From positions 124,001 through 188,000 of the forward strand of contig NZ_JAIQWW010000004.1 of NCBI RefSeq assembly GCF_020164455.1: a stretch of DNA of 64,000 bases. The letters are read 5' to 3'. This DNA is from Phyllobacterium chamaecytisi. GTDB taxonomy: Bacteria; Pseudomonadota; Alphaproteobacteria; Rhizobiales; Rhizobiaceae. Made by a program: the position numbers and the translations under genes. The notes beneath the pieces are model-generated. The model saw nothing but the letters and a program-made list of their open reading frames with translations. It did no database searches and had not been told where the DNA came from. Positions 46,435 to 55,682 of this stretch are shown piece after piece; position 1 is the stretch's first letter, and every line of letters begins with the position of its first letter.

Positions 46435-46806
46435 AACCCTCTGCTCCCTGGATAAATTCCCCCAACCCGACGAAATCGGCTGCATTCCGTCGTGATTTTT
46501 TTCACATCCCGGATATTTTTTTGACAAAATTGCTGCCGAATTTCGGCAAGGTATCGCTCATCAGCGATCAGGCATTAAACCATCGTAAAGCAATTAATAT
46601 TCGAATAAATGAATGCTTAATCGTATTAAGCTTCATTGAATACAATATATATCGTATTTAAATAAAACAGTAATATATATTAATACTTAGTTATAGTCTA
46701 ATTAGTTTATTTTTTGCTACTAACTTGATTCATATTTACTCATCGACATTTCCGCTCGGTCAAACTCTCTCTGCCATTGTCGCCTCAACCGGGGAGACGA
46801 CGGGAA
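46435..46806. other. AT-rich intergenic region upstream of a BTLCP gene
   Basis: Base composition falls sharply between about 46560 and 46740 (many A and T runs). TGCCGAA-T-TTCGGCA at 46534-46548 is a perfect short palindrome preceded by TTGACA (46521-46526), a good -35 match. The rest of the gap has no gene. It may be a promoter or curved DNA for the following gene. Confidence 0.55.
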
Positions 46807-47403
46807 ATGATAAAAAATACAATCTTGCTTGGAGCGGCGTTCTTTTTGATGTGCATGACCGCACAAGCCGATTCGAACATGGCATTCATGAAGACAGGCG
46901 GGCGTACGTCTCAGCCGATCGGACATTACGAATTTTGCCAGTCCTATAGAACCGAATGCAATATAAAGAGCAGCGATGACAGCCCTGCACACTTAACCCC
47001 GAAGATCTGGAACCTCATGGTTCAAATCAACAGTCAGGTGAATGCACAGATCCAGCCCGCGACAGATATGGACATCTGGGGCAAGGCGGAAGTCTGGTCC
47101 TATCCGACGACTGTCGGCGATTGCGAAGACTACGTCCTTCTGAAGCGGAAGCTGCTCAATCAGAGCGGCGTGCCGATCAGTGATCTCCTGATCACTGTCG
47201 TTCGCCAGATGAACGGCGAAGGCCATGCGGTTCTCACCGTTCGCACGGATCGCGGCGATTACGTTCTCGACAACCTTGAACTAAGCATAAAGCCGTGGAA
47301 CGAAACCAGCTACGACTATTTGAAGCGTCAGGCGGCGAACAATACCGGCGCATGGGTCTCGATCAATGACGAGCGCCAGCTCCTGGTCGGCAGTATCAAA
47401 TAG
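46807..47403 (+). CDS. Transglutaminase-like cysteine peptidase (BTLCP)
   Basis: A 198-residue exported protein. ATG 46807 follows a purine-rich stretch; the signal peptide (MIKNTILLGAAFFLMCMTA) ends at QA-DS. The triad is C106 in VGDCEDYVLLKR, H140 in GHAVLTV and D155 in LDNL, the bacterial transglutaminase-like form (LapG-related). LapG-type peptidases cleave adhesins under c-di-GMP control, and the PilZ gene is just upstream. No LapD or LapA is seen, so that function is not shown. Confidence 0.9.
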   Translation: MIKNTILLGAAFFLMCMTAQADSNMAFMKTGGRTSQPIGHYEFCQSYRTECNIKSSDDSPAHLTPKIWNLMVQINSQVNAQIQPATDMDIWGKAEVWSYPTTVGDCEDYVLLKRKLLNQSGVPISDLLITVVRQMNGEGHAVLTVRTDRGDYVLDNLELSIKPWNETSYDYLKRQAANNTGAWVSINDERQLLVGSIK

Positions 47404-47418
47404 GAACTTCGACCTCAA

Positions 47419-47447
47419 AGCCGGCCCAGATCGGGGCCGGCTTTTTT
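47419..47447 (+). terminator. Rho-independent terminator after the BTLCP gene
   Basis: AGCCGGCCC, loop AGATC, GGGGCCGGCT, then TTTTTT. It lies 16 bases after the peptidase stop and could also stop transcription from the opposite side. Confidence 0.9.
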
Positions 47448-47451
47448 GCTG

Positions 47452-47979
47452 TCAGTCTATTTCCATGCCTCGCATGAAACGCCTGCCATTCTCGACATAA
47501 TGAGCAGCCGAAAGCCTGAGACCCTCGATCGCCGTCTCGTCTAACGTCCGTATGACCCTTGCCGGTGAACCGACGATCAGTGAATTGTCCGGAAACTCCT
47601 TCCGCTCGGTGACGAGTGCGCCCGCGCCGACAAAGGAATTCCTGCCAATTCTTGCGCCATTCAGGACGATGGCACCAATGCCGACCAGCGAATTATCGCC
47701 GATCGTGCAGCCATGGAGCATGGCGCGATGCCCAATCGTGCAGCCCTCGCCAACTGTCAGCGGATAGCCCATATCCGTGTGCATGGCGGTATGTTCTTGA
47801 ACATTGGTGTCGCGACCGATGCGAATCAACTCGTTGTCGCCGCGCAGTACTACGCCAAACCAGATATTGGCGTTTTCACCCAGGAATACCTTGCCGACAA
47901 TGGTAGCGTCCGGCGCTATCCAATTTGACGCCCGATGCTCAAATTCCGGTGAATGCCCGTCAAGTATGAAAATCGGCAT
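47452..47979 (-). CDS. Gamma-carbonic anhydrase family protein
   Basis: A 175-residue left-handed beta-helix hexapeptide-repeat protein. The ATG at 47979 follows AAGGAG at good spacing; the frame start at 48045 is not used. Repeats such as [14 protein letters not shown] and [25 protein letters not shown] and the His ligands in TAMHTD and IGHRAMLHG match CaiE/PaaY/YrdA types. The trimer binds a metal between subunits; activity as anhydrase is not certain. Confidence 0.92.
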   Translation of the reverse strand: MPIFILDGHSPEFEHRASNWIAPDATIVGKVFLGENANIWFGVVLRGDNELIRIGRDTNVQEHTAMHTDMGYPLTVGEGCTIGHRAMLHGCTIGDNSLVGIGAIVLNGARIGRNSFVGAGALVTERKEFPDNSLIVGSPARVIRTLDETAIEGLRLSAAHYVENGRRFMRGMEID

Positions 47980-48115
47980 GGCTTCTCCTTGGATTCGCAT
48001 GGCGAGCTTAGCGAAGGGCGGGAGGCTTGGCGAGGCCACCTTCACTTTCGATTAACCATAAATCAGCACATGTCGCGTTAAGTTGAGTGCACTCAACACG
48101 GTTGGTCCGAAAGTC

Positions 48116-48841
48116 ATGCAGTATCGAGCACAAAGAATAGAGCCGATTTTTGGCAGAGTACTCCGGCGACGCGTCTTTTACTCCATCGCAACGCTGGCGC
48201 TTCTATCATTGTGTTTGACCATCGCCGGACGTTATCTCGGTCACGCGATCTCGCTTGGCGGCCATACGGAAGACGCAACGCCTCGGGAGATCGTCATTGG
48301 CAATAATGTGCTTGAGCTTCCGGCAAACACAATCCGCTTCGACAGGCAGCGACGAAACGGAGATGCCGAACGCGTCGATCTATACCTGCATTGGCCGGAT
48401 ATGGTCGGATACCAGCCGGCGTTCCTGTCGGATTTCAACGGTGCGGGGCCGGAAAAGCGGCTGCTATTCCTGACCTTTGAGCCGCGCGCTACCTCGCAGG
48501 ATATGTCAGGGCGATACGGTCCGATCTATAGCACGCTGACCGAGGGCCCCGGCTCGAGGGGTCCGGCTGGACTGACGATACAGAAGTTTCGAGCCGACAG
48601 CGGCTTTGTAAATGAAGAGTTGATGGTTTCGACGGAACAGGCAGGACAGGTGCCATTCGTTGCCCGCTGTCTTGACGAGGAAACCACGGAAAGCAACCTT
48701 GCATCGTGCCAGCGGGATATATTCCTTGGTGAGGATTTGCAGCTAACCTACCGCTTTCCAAGGGAAATACTTGGAGACTGGCAAAAGCTGGATCAGCAAA
48801 TACGAACATTTGCCGAAGCCCATCTAAAAGGGCAGAAGTGA
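48116..48841 (+). CDS. Hypothetical membrane-anchored protein
   Basis: A 241-residue protein. ATG at 48116; a frame extension of 33 bases is left out. Basic N-terminus (RIEPIFGRVLRRRVF) and one membrane helix (SIATLALLSLCLTIAG) put most of the chain in the periplasm. It includes a Cys pair (RCLDEETTESNLASC) likely to form a disulfide. Rhizobial relatives probably exist, but I do not recognise the family. Confidence 0.7.
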   Translation: MQYRAQRIEPIFGRVLRRRVFYSIATLALLSLCLTIAGRYLGHAISLGGHTEDATPREIVIGNNVLELPANTIRFDRQRRNGDAERVDLYLHWPDMVGYQPAFLSDFNGAGPEKRLLFLTFEPRATSQDMSGRYGPIYSTLTEGPGSRGPAGLTIQKFRADSGFVNEELMVSTEQAGQVPFVARCLDEETTESNLASCQRDIFLGEDLQLTYRFPREILGDWQKLDQQIRTFAEAHLKGQK

Positions 48842-48871
48842 CGCTAGCTCAGCGTCACTCGATCATAAGAC

Positions 48872-49078
48872 TCAGAGATCCATCTCGAGGATCGCCATCG
48901 AGAAATTGTAGGAGAGTTCACCCTCGTCCTCATCCTTGTAGATCAAACCAAGAAACTCGTCGCCGAGATAGAGTTCGGCGGAATCATCCTTACGTGGACG
49001 AGCCTTTACAGTGAGTTCCGTATTTCTGAATGTCCGCTTGAAATAGCTGTCGAGTTTCTTCAGTTCTTCGGGTTTCAC
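48872..49078 (-). CDS. DUF3126 family protein
   Basis: A 68-residue protein, MKPEELKKLDSYFKRTF at its start, with strands TVKARPRK, AELYLGDEFLGLIY and SYNFSMAILEMDL. This is a conserved short alphaproteobacterial family of unknown function. RBS GGAGAC lies ahead of the ATG. Size is as expected. In rhizobia it is often next to cysE, which here is the next gene upstream on the minus strand. Confidence 0.9.
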   Translation of the reverse strand: MKPEELKKLDSYFKRTFRNTELTVKARPRKDDSAELYLGDEFLGLIYKDEDEGELSYNFSMAILEMDL

Positions 49079-49186
49079 GGAGGTCTCCTGTCATATGAAA
49101 TTCAGGCGCTTTTGGCATGCGAGAGTCGCCCCTGTAAAGGGTTGATTGCGACTGCCTTGGAGCGCGGAGACCTGTAACGCCGCGAT

Positions 49187-50011
49187 TCAGTCGAAATTTG
49201 TAACCAACTGGTCCATGGCGCGCGAAGGCTCGGCACAGCCTGTCTCACCCACAATACGAGCGGGAACGCCGGCTACCGTGACATTATGCGGAACAGGTTT
49301 TAGCACGACTGAGCCTGAGGCTACTTTCGAGCAGTGGCCAATTTCAATGTTACCGAGAATATTGGCGCCGGCGCCGATGAGAACGCCATGACGGATCTTT
49401 GGATGCCGGTCGCCGGTTTCCTTGCCTGTACCGCCAAGCGTGACGCCCTGAAGGATCGAGACATTGTCTTCGATGACCGCCGTCATGCCGACGACAATGC
49501 CGGTGGCGTGGTCGAAGAACACTCCCTGTCCCATGGGAACCTGCGGGTGGATATCGGTCTGGAAAACCGAGGAGGAACGGCTTTGCAGGTAGAGCGCAAA
49601 ATCTCTCCGCCCTTCCTTCCATAGCCAATGGGCAAGCCGATGGGTCTGGATTGCCTGGAAACCCTTGAAATAAAGCACGGGTTCCATGAAACGGTCACAG
49701 GCCGGGTCACGATCATAAACGGCCTGGATATCGACGCGCAGTATCTGCGACCAGGACGGGGTTGCCTCAACCATCGCCGTAAAGGTCTGGCGCAGCAATT
49801 CCGATTCCACGTCCGGGTGGTCGAGCCGCTGCGAAATCCGATGAATGACCGCTTCTTCAAGCGATTGATGGTTGAGAATTGTCGTATAGAGGAACGTCGC
49901 CAAAAGCGGTTCGTTACGGATAGCCTCGTCGGCTTCGGCGCGGATTGCGAGCCAGATCGGGTCCATCTGCTTGACCGATCCGGTCATCTTTATCGGACTG
50001 CTTGCGGACAT
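49187..50011 (-). CDS. cysE: Serine O-acetyltransferase
   Basis: A 274-residue enzyme, first step of cysteine synthesis. N-terminal helical domain, then the left-handed beta helix with hexapeptide repeats: GQGVFFDHATGIVVGMTAVIED, GVTLGGTGKETGDRHPKI (catalytic His and CoA region) and IGAGANILGNIEIG. The C-terminal tail ends NFD, but bacterial CysE tails usually end in Ile for binding CysK; here the last residue is Asp. Confidence 0.96.
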   Translation of the reverse strand: MSASSPIKMTGSVKQMDPIWLAIRAEADEAIRNEPLLATFLYTTILNHQSLEEAVIHRISQRLDHPDVESELLRQTFTAMVEATPSWSQILRVDIQAVYDRDPACDRFMEPVLYFKGFQAIQTHRLAHWLWKEGRRDFALYLQSRSSSVFQTDIHPQVPMGQGVFFDHATGIVVGMTAVIEDNVSILQGVTLGGTGKETGDRHPKIRHGVLIGAGANILGNIEIGHCSKVASGSVVLKPVPHNVTVAGVPARIVGETGCAEPSRAMDQLVTNFD

Positions 50012-50171
50012 TTCCTACTCCAGGCATTCGGCCAATAATATTTCTCAAACAACGAGCATAAGGCAAAATTAGTTGCTTGACACGTTGATTTCCAGATCGA
50101 TCGCGCAAGAAATTTTGAACCTGCGATTGATTTGGCTGATGTCAGACCTGTTATTTCAAGATTGCCATAGC

Positions 50172-50459
50172 TTATGCGGCCTTGTCCTGCAAGGAACGAA
50201 CGGGCGGCTGCTCGTGTTCCATCGCACGTGCCAGATCGTAATTTGCCTGCAGAGTTATCCAAAATCGTGCTGTACTGACACCCGCTCGTTCCAATCGGAT
50301 TGCGAGATCTGGACTGATGGCTGCACGGCCGTTGAGTACCCGAGACAGAGCAACACGCGACATACTCAGCCGCTCAGCTGCCTCTGTTACCTGAAGTCCG
50401 AGCGGCGAAAGCACGTCTTCGCGCAAAAGTTCGCCCGGATGCGGTGGGGATTTCATCAT
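50172..50459 (-). CDS. higA: HigA-like antitoxin
   Basis: A 95-residue XRE-type HTH antitoxin. HPGELLREDVLSPLGLQVTEAAERLSMSR is the HigA/VapI helix-turn-helix start, followed by ALSRVLNGRAAISPDLAIRLERA. It neutralises the toxin encoded 14 bases upstream and likely represses the pair's promoter. Toxin-first order is the HigBA type. Confidence 0.92.
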   Translation of the reverse strand: MMKSPPHPGELLREDVLSPLGLQVTEAAERLSMSRVALSRVLNGRAAISPDLAIRLERAGVSTARFWITLQANYDLARAMEHEQPPVRSLQDKAA

Positions 50460-50473
50460 CGTTATAACTCCCT

Positions 50474-50752
50474 TCAGTGGTAGTCGAGATAGTCGACCAT
50501 CTCGACGTCAGCACCTACAAATCGAAACGTCACGCGCCAATTGCCGTTCACCCATATTGACCAATGACCTTTGAGCGCGCCTTTCAATGGATGCAGTTTG
50601 AACGACGGCAGATTCAATTCATCGGGTCTGGAGGCAGCGTCAACAGCCGCCAGGATGCGGGCAATCTTGGACGCATGTGCGACCTGAATTCCTCGCACAG
50701 AGCCTGAACGATAAAAAATCTCGAGGCCTTTGTGCCGGAATCCAATGATCAT
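50474..50752 (-). CDS. higB: HigB-like toxin (RelE superfamily)
   Basis: A 92-residue toxin of the RelE/HigB type: GFRHKGLEIFYRSGSVRGIQ, LAAVDAASRPDELNLPSF, and KGHWSIWVNGNWRVTFRF. The terminal YLDYH fits the HigB end. Ribosome-dependent mRNA interferases of this family cut translated mRNA. It is the first gene of the pair; both run on the minus strand, and no repeat or mobile element surrounds them. Confidence 0.92.
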   Translation of the reverse strand: MIIGFRHKGLEIFYRSGSVRGIQVAHASKIARILAAVDAASRPDELNLPSFKLHPLKGALKGHWSIWVNGNWRVTFRFVGADVEMVDYLDYH

Positions 50753-50786
50753 CAGACAATGTATCGCGTATCGCTACACGATGCAA

Positions 50787-51542
50787 TTAAATCTTGTGGC
50801 GTTTGAGAAAATCCAGAACCGCCTGCTTGAACACCTTGTCGCCAACCGCGAGCATATGGTCCCGGCCAGGAATATCGATCGCCTCACCATAGGGCATTAG
50901 CGCCGCAAGATCCTGCGGGTTTCCGCCAATATCGTCTTTGGTGCCGACAGCGACGAGCGTTGGCTGAGTAATCCGGGCCATGTTTTCTGCGCTGATTTCT
51001 TCTTTGGAGGTGATAACGCAGGCAGCCAACGCGATTTTGTCGCTCTTGGTCTTATCGGCAAACATCCGGAACATTTTTCCGCGCGGATGCGTAATCGCCT
51101 CCGGATCGGCGGACATAAGCGCTTCAGCGATAGGCGACCAGTCTCCGGCACCTTCGACCATGCCGATGCCAAGACCGCCGAAAACAAGATCATGTACGCG
51201 CGCGGGATGTTCGAGCGCAAGGAACGCACTGATGCGCGCGCCCATGGAATAACCCATGACATGCGCCGCCGGAATACCGAGATGATCGAGCAGCGCGGCT
51301 GCGTCGCCCGCCATAAGCGTCGGCGTATAGACAGTCTTGTCGTGCGGCTTGTCCGATTGGCCGTGACCGCGATTGTCAATTGCGATGGCGCGGTACCCGG
51401 CAGACGTCAGTGTTTGCATCCAGCCGGGTTGAACCCAATTGTAGAGGGAGGACGAGGCAAAGCCATGGATGAGCAAGACCGGCTCGCCCTCGCCCTCATC
51501 CAGATAAGCAAGCTTCAATCCGTCATTGTCGAAAAACTGCAT
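50787..51542 (-). CDS. Alpha/beta-fold hydrolase
   Basis: A 251-residue hydrolase. HGFASSSLYNW forms the oxyanion region, S99 in GYSMGAR is the nucleophile, and His in GRDHML is the base; an Asp comes near VAVGTKDD. Cytosolic, no signal peptide. Similar in form to esterases or C-C bond hydrolases; substrate unknown. Downstream of a DUF192 gene on the same strand (11-base gap). Confidence 0.9.
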   Translation of the reverse strand: MQFFDNDGLKLAYLDEGEGEPVLLIHGFASSSLYNWVQPGWMQTLTSAGYRAIAIDNRGHGQSDKPHDKTVYTPTLMAGDAAALLDHLGIPAAHVMGYSMGARISAFLALEHPARVHDLVFGGLGIGMVEGAGDWSPIAEALMSADPEAITHPRGKMFRMFADKTKSDKIALAACVITSKEEISAENMARITQPTLVAVGTKDDIGGNPQDLAALMPYGEAIDIPGRDHMLAVGDKVFKQAVLDFLKRHKI

Positions 51543-51553
51543 TGTTGGATCCG

Positions 51554-52039
51554 TTAGTGCGCAATCGCCTCTATAGCGGGATGCCGCACCTTGTCGCCAA
51601 TTGTCAAGCCGAGACGCTTCGCGGTGCCGGCTTTGACCTCGACAACGAAACGCACCGGGCCGCCCGACGAAATGATCGAGCGTGAGAATGGCACCGCATT
51701 TTCGCGAATGGCGGAAATACGGCCATTATCGTCCAGAAAGAGCATGTCTAGCGCGGAGGGCGTGTTCTCCATCCACATGGTTACAAGACGGGTGTCGTCG
51801 AAAACAAACAGCATGGCGCTGTTGTCTTTCAGATCAGTGCGGAACATCAAACCGCGTTCGCGCTCCTCGTCGTTATCGGCAATTTCTACCTGGAACGGAA
51901 TGTCGCCCTTGGCGCTATTGATCATCAGCGCCGTGTGGTCGATGGGAAGATGCATAGGCGTCTGATCGAGCGCCAGAGCAGGAATCGCTGAAACCAGCAG
52001 AAAAACAACGACGGCGAAAACTGATTTCAGGCGATACAT
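51554..52039 (-). CDS. DUF192 family exported protein
   Basis: A 161-residue protein with a signal peptide (MYRLKSVFAVVVFLLVSAIP, cleaved after LALA). The DUF192 core has VEIADNDEERERGLMFRTDL, FVFDDTRLVTMWMENTPSALDMLFLDD and VLEV-like VRFVVEVKAG. Its structure is a beta barrel, role unknown. Adjacent to a hydrolase gene. Confidence 0.92.
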   Translation of the reverse strand: MYRLKSVFAVVVFLLVSAIPALALDQTPMHLPIDHTALMINSAKGDIPFQVEIADNDEERERGLMFRTDLKDNSAMLFVFDDTRLVTMWMENTPSALDMLFLDDNGRISAIRENAVPFSRSIISSGGPVRFVVEVKAGTAKRLGLTIGDKVRHPAIEAIAH

Positions 52040-52079
52040 CGATTGCTCCAGGGTGCGTTGAGATTCGCGATCATGACGA

Positions 52080-52177
52080 GGCGAAAACGGTGATTTTCGA
52101 GAACCGGAGCGGAGCGTACTTGAAGTACGTGAGCACCGGAAGCACAGAAAAGTGCCGTTTGCAGACGGTCATGGCGT
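52080..52177. repeat. Dispersed 98-base palindromic repeat, copy B
   Basis: Second copy of the 31981-32078 repeat: gcgaaaacggtgattttcga then gaaccggagcggagcgtact, the near palindrome cgtactt-ga-agtacg, and gcacagaaaagtgccgtttg. Between the csp gene stop and the DUF192 gene start. Confidence 0.85.
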
Positions 52178-52192
52178 GAATATCAACATACC

Positions 52193-52774
52193 CTAGTGCG
52201 AAGACGGCAGCTGGGTGCCAATGTCGGGATGAATTTCCGAGGCCATCAGGCCCTTCTCGCCGTGGCCGAAGCGGATCAAGACAACCTGACCTGGACGCAA
52301 TTCGGTCAAACCGAAATGCCGAAGCGTTTCCATGTGAATGAAAATATCCTCGGTCCCCTCGCCGCGGGTAAGGAAGCCGAAGCCCTTCGTGCGGTTGAAC
52401 CACTTGACCAGGACACGCTCAAGCCCGCTCGAGGGTGTTACCGTCACATGCGTGCGGACGGGTGGCATTTCGGTCGGATGAACGGCGGTCGCGTTGTCCA
52501 TGGATTTGACGCGGAAGCATTGCATGCCGCGCTCGCCCTGCTTGACTTCGCAAACGACACGGGCTCCTTCCAGAGCCGTCTGGAAGCCGTCCCGGCGCAG
52601 GCAGGTAACATGGAGAAGGATGTCAGGTAGATCAGAATTGTCGGGAACGATGAACCCGTATCCCTTGGCCACGTCAAACCATTTTATCGCGCCCGAAACT
52701 TCGATAAGGTCCAAACTGTCGCTTACGCCTTCGTCGGCGGGGGACGGCTGGGCTGATACTGTTCGGTCAGACAT
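52193..52774 (-). CDS. Double cold-shock domain protein
   Basis: A 193-residue protein with two cold-shock domains. The ATG at 52774 lies after GGAGGGG. CSD 1: GAIKWFDVAKGYGFIVPDNSDLPDILLHVT; CSD 2: VLVKWFNRTKGFGFLTRGEGTEDIFIHMETL, both with the RNP1/RNP2 form. Linker of about 40 residues with Pro/Thr. Rhizobial two-domain cold-shock proteins act as RNA chaperones or antiterminators. The upstream region is long but without clear hairpin. Confidence 0.95.
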   Translation of the reverse strand: MSDRTVSAQPSPADEGVSDSLDLIEVSGAIKWFDVAKGYGFIVPDNSDLPDILLHVTCLRRDGFQTALEGARVVCEVKQGERGMQCFRVKSMDNATAVHPTEMPPVRTHVTVTPSSGLERVLVKWFNRTKGFGFLTRGEGTEDIFIHMETLRHFGLTELRPGQVVLIRFGHGEKGLMASEIHPDIGTQLPSSH

Positions 52775-53042
52775 GAAGCGAAGCCCCTCCTCTCCAGCGA
52801 GGTACTGATTCTCTGCTTGAAGAATAACACCTGTCCAACGCCGAAGAGCAAGTATCATCTGCATGTTTTGTTGAAAACCACACGCGAAACGCGTGTTTAT
52901 CCTCAACGATGTTGCTCTCGGCTACATCACAAGTTTGTGGAGCTAAACAGGAAGTGTTACGAAAACTGGACGGCGTTCAATCCGTGCAACATTGCCGGTT
53001 GCCGCCGACTTTCAACCCCATGAAAGAAATCAAAGGCAAAAG

Positions 53043-53483
53043 ATGCGCTATCTTCACACAATGGTCCGTGTCCGGGACATCGATGAGTCCCTGGACTTCT
53101 ATTGCAATAAATTTGGCTTGGAAGAGGTTCGCCGCACCGAAAATGAGAAGGGACGCTTTACCCTGATCTTTCTCGCGGCGTCGGAAGACAAGGCAAGATC
53201 GGCCGCGGAACGGGCTCCTGAGCTCGAATTGACCTATAATTGGGACCCGGAGGAATATACCGGCGGGCGCAATTTCGGACACCTTGCCTATGTCGTCGAC
53301 AATATCTACGAGACTTGCCAAAACCTGGCGGACAAAGGCGTCGTGATCAACCGGCCGCCACGTGATGGCAACATGGCCTTCATCCGCTCGCCGGACGGCA
53401 TTTCGATCGAGCTTATCCAGAAAGGCCCCGCGCTACCGCAACAGGAGCCTTGGCTGTCGATGCCGAACACTGGCACCTGGTAA
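53043..53483 (+). CDS. gloA: Lactoylglutathione lyase (glyoxalase I)
   Basis: A 146-residue enzyme; ATG at 53043 chosen over 52992 because the family starts [10 protein letters not shown]. Four metal ligands are visible: H5 in LHTMV, Glu in ELELTYNWD, His in FGHLAYVV, and Glu in SIELIQK. Converts the methylglyoxal-glutathione hemithioacetal. It lies 127 bases ahead of pccB. Confidence 0.95.
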   Translation: MRYLHTMVRVRDIDESLDFYCNKFGLEEVRRTENEKGRFTLIFLAASEDKARSAAERAPELELTYNWDPEEYTGGRNFGHLAYVVDNIYETCQNLADKGVVINRPPRDGNMAFIRSPDGISIELIQKGPALPQQEPWLSMPNTGTW

Positions 53484-53610
53484 AACCTTAGCCCACGAAT
53501 ACAACTTAAACGCGTACCCGCGCACCGCTTGCGGCGCTCGGGTACGCCAGACAAATTCCTTCCCCGCGCCGCCCTCTCCTGTTATCAAACGACAAAACGA
53601 GGAGGACGCC

Positions 53611-55143
53611 ATGAAGGATGTGCTGATCGAGCTTGAGCGCCGCAGGAACATTGCGCGCGAAGGCGGCGGCAAGGTGCGAATTGAGGCGCAGCATAAGCGC
53701 GGCAAGCTCACAGCACGCGAGCGCATCGACATTTTTCTCGACGAAGGTTCATTCGAGGAGTTCGACATGTTCGTCGAACACCGCTCGACCGATTTCGGCA
53801 TGGAAGATACGAAATTTGCAGGCGATGGCGTCGTCACCGGATGGGGCACTATCAATGGCCGCACGGTTTTCGTCTTTGCCAAGGATTTTACGGTTTTCGG
53901 CGGATCGCTTTCCGAAGCACATGCGGAGAAGGTTCAAAAAATCCAGGACATGGCGCTGCGCAATCGTGCCCCTGTCGTAGGGCTCTACGACGCCGGCGGC
54001 GCCCGTATTCAGGAAGGCGTGGCAGCTCTCGGCGGCTATGCGGAGATTTTCCAGCGCAACGTGCTCGCCTCCGGCGTCATCCCGCAAATCTCCGTCATCA
54101 TGGGGCCTTGCGCTGGCGGCGACGTCTACTCGCCTGCCATGACCGACTTCATCTTCATGGTGCGCGACACGTCCTATATGTTCGTCACCGGCCCCGACGT
54201 CGTGAAGACTGTTACCAATGAAACGGTAACGGCGGAGCAGCTCGGAGGCGCATCGATCCACACGACCAAGTCCTCGATTGCCGACGGCGCTTACGACAAT
54301 GATGTTGCAGCGCTACTGCAGATGCGCCGCCTGATCGACTTCCTGCCTGCGTCCAATACCGCCGAAATTCCCGCGGTCGAGTGCTATCAGTCGATTGACG
54401 AAATGGATTACTCATTGGATCGGCTGGTGCCGGACAATGCCAACAAGCCCTACGATATCAAGGAGCTGATTCGTAAAACCGTCGATGAAGCCGATTTCTT
54501 CGAAATCCAGGAGAATTTTGCTAGAAACATCGTTGTCGGGTTTGGCCGCATTGAAGGCAGCACTGTCGGCATCGTCGGCAACCAGCCTATGGTTCTTGCG
54601 GGCGTTCTCGACAGTGACGCCTCCCGCAAGGCAGCGCGCTTCGTCCGCTTCTGCGATTGTTTCAATATCCCGATCGTGACCTTTGTCGACGTTCCAGGTT
54701 TTCTTCCGGGGACAGCACAGGAATATGGCGGCTTGATCAAGCACGGCGCCAAGCTGCTCTTTGCCTATGCTGAGGCAACCGTGCCAAAGATCACCCTTAT
54801 CACCCGCAAAGCCTATGGCGGCGCCTATGACGTCATGGCGTCAAAGCATTTGCGCGGCGATATTAACTACGCATGGCCATCGGCCCAAATCGCCGTGATG
54901 GGTGCCAAGGGGGCGGTCGAAATCATTTATCGCAAGGATATTGGCGACGCAGAAAAGATCGCAGCGCATACGAAGCGCTACGAGGATCGTTTTCTTTCGC
55001 CATTTGTCGCTGCAGAGCGGGGTTATGTTGATGAGGTCATCATGCCCCATTCAACCCGCAAGCGGATTTCAAGGGCGCTTCGCATGTTACGCAACAAGGA
55101 TCTCGAAAATCCTTGGAAGAAGCACGATAATATTCCGCTCTGA
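53611..55143 (+). CDS. pccB: Propionyl-CoA carboxylase beta subunit
   Basis: A 510-residue carboxyltransferase. ATG at 53611 follows CGAGGAGG; longer frames from 53362 run through gloA. N-terminal crotonase fold with [18 protein letters not shown], and [20 protein letters not shown]-terminal fold with [26 protein letters not shown] and [11 protein letters not shown]. Uses carboxybiotin on PccA (19-21 kb) to make methylmalonyl-CoA. No methylmalonyl-CoA mutase or epimerase gene is adjacent. Confidence 0.96.
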   Translation: MKDVLIELERRRNIAREGGGKVRIEAQHKRGKLTARERIDIFLDEGSFEEFDMFVEHRSTDFGMEDTKFAGDGVVTGWGTINGRTVFVFAKDFTVFGGSLSEAHAEKVQKIQDMALRNRAPVVGLYDAGGARIQEGVAALGGYAEIFQRNVLASGVIPQISVIMGPCAGGDVYSPAMTDFIFMVRDTSYMFVTGPDVVKTVTNETVTAEQLGGASIHTTKSSIADGAYDNDVAALLQMRRLIDFLPASNTAEIPAVECYQSIDEMDYSLDRLVPDNANKPYDIKELIRKTVDEADFFEIQENFARNIVVGFGRIEGSTVGIVGNQPMVLAGVLDSDASRKAARFVRFCDCFNIPIVTFVDVPGFLPGTAQEYGGLIKHGAKLLFAYAEATVPKITLITRKAYGGAYDVMASKHLRGDINYAWPSAQIAVMGAKGAVEIIYRKDIGDAEKIAAHTKRYEDRFLSPFVAAERGYVDEVIMPHSTRKRISRALRMLRNKDLENPWKKHDNIPL

Positions 55144-55171
55144 CAGTATGTTATGATCTGAATTGGACTAT

Positions 55172-55196
55172 GGTTTCAGCGACGGAAGCTGAAACC
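55172..55196. terminator. Perfect hairpin after pccB
   Basis: GGTTTCAGC, loop GACGGAA, GCTGAAACC, 29 bases after the pccB stop. No T-run follows, so it may be a 3' stabiliser rather than an intrinsic terminator. Confidence 0.6.
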
Positions 55197-55200
55197 ACCA

Positions 55201-55546
55201 TTGGATTCCCGCAAAATCTGGGAAATCGTGCGCTTGTCGCAAGGCTCGCTTAACTTCTTGGTCGCCTTGACGATCGTCTTGACAGTGGCCACTTGTGCCA
55301 TCTTCAATACATTTGTTTCATTTGCTGATGATGTGTCTTTGGTTATTGTTATCATTCTTCGAACACCCTCCATTAAAGCCGCTCTTTACGCGAGCAATCC
55401 TTACCGCAATCGGATTTATATTCCGTTGCACTGCACACTATGTACGAGAACTAAACCGATTTAACAAATCACTATTTGTATCGGATTTTGACTTCTATTT
55501 GAATGAAACCAATGGATTGGTAAAAGGTTCCTTCACCAGTGCATAA
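55201..55546 (+). pseudogene. Possible frameshifted small membrane protein
   Basis: A frame starting at TTG 55201 (MDSRKIWEIVRLSQGSLN) has a membrane helix (FLVALTIVLTVATCAIFNTF). A second frame that overlaps it from about 55360 continues as FEHPPLKPLFTRAILTAIGF and ends at 55546 with LNRFNKSLFVSDFDFYLNE, giving a second helix. Read together they make a plausible two-helix protein broken by one frameshift. The region is AT-rich. Alternatively both are chance frames. The remaining 55144-55682 gap shows only the hairpin. Confidence 0.3.
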
Positions 55547-55682
55547 AATAGCTATTCGTTTCAAATCGTCATGCTGCAGCGCAATACTTATGTTCCCGTA
55601 TGTAAAAAACTTTGCGTAAATTACGCAAACGGCAACTAGCTGCCGCGGTCTGGTTGAGCCATAACGCGAGCACTCTCGTTCT

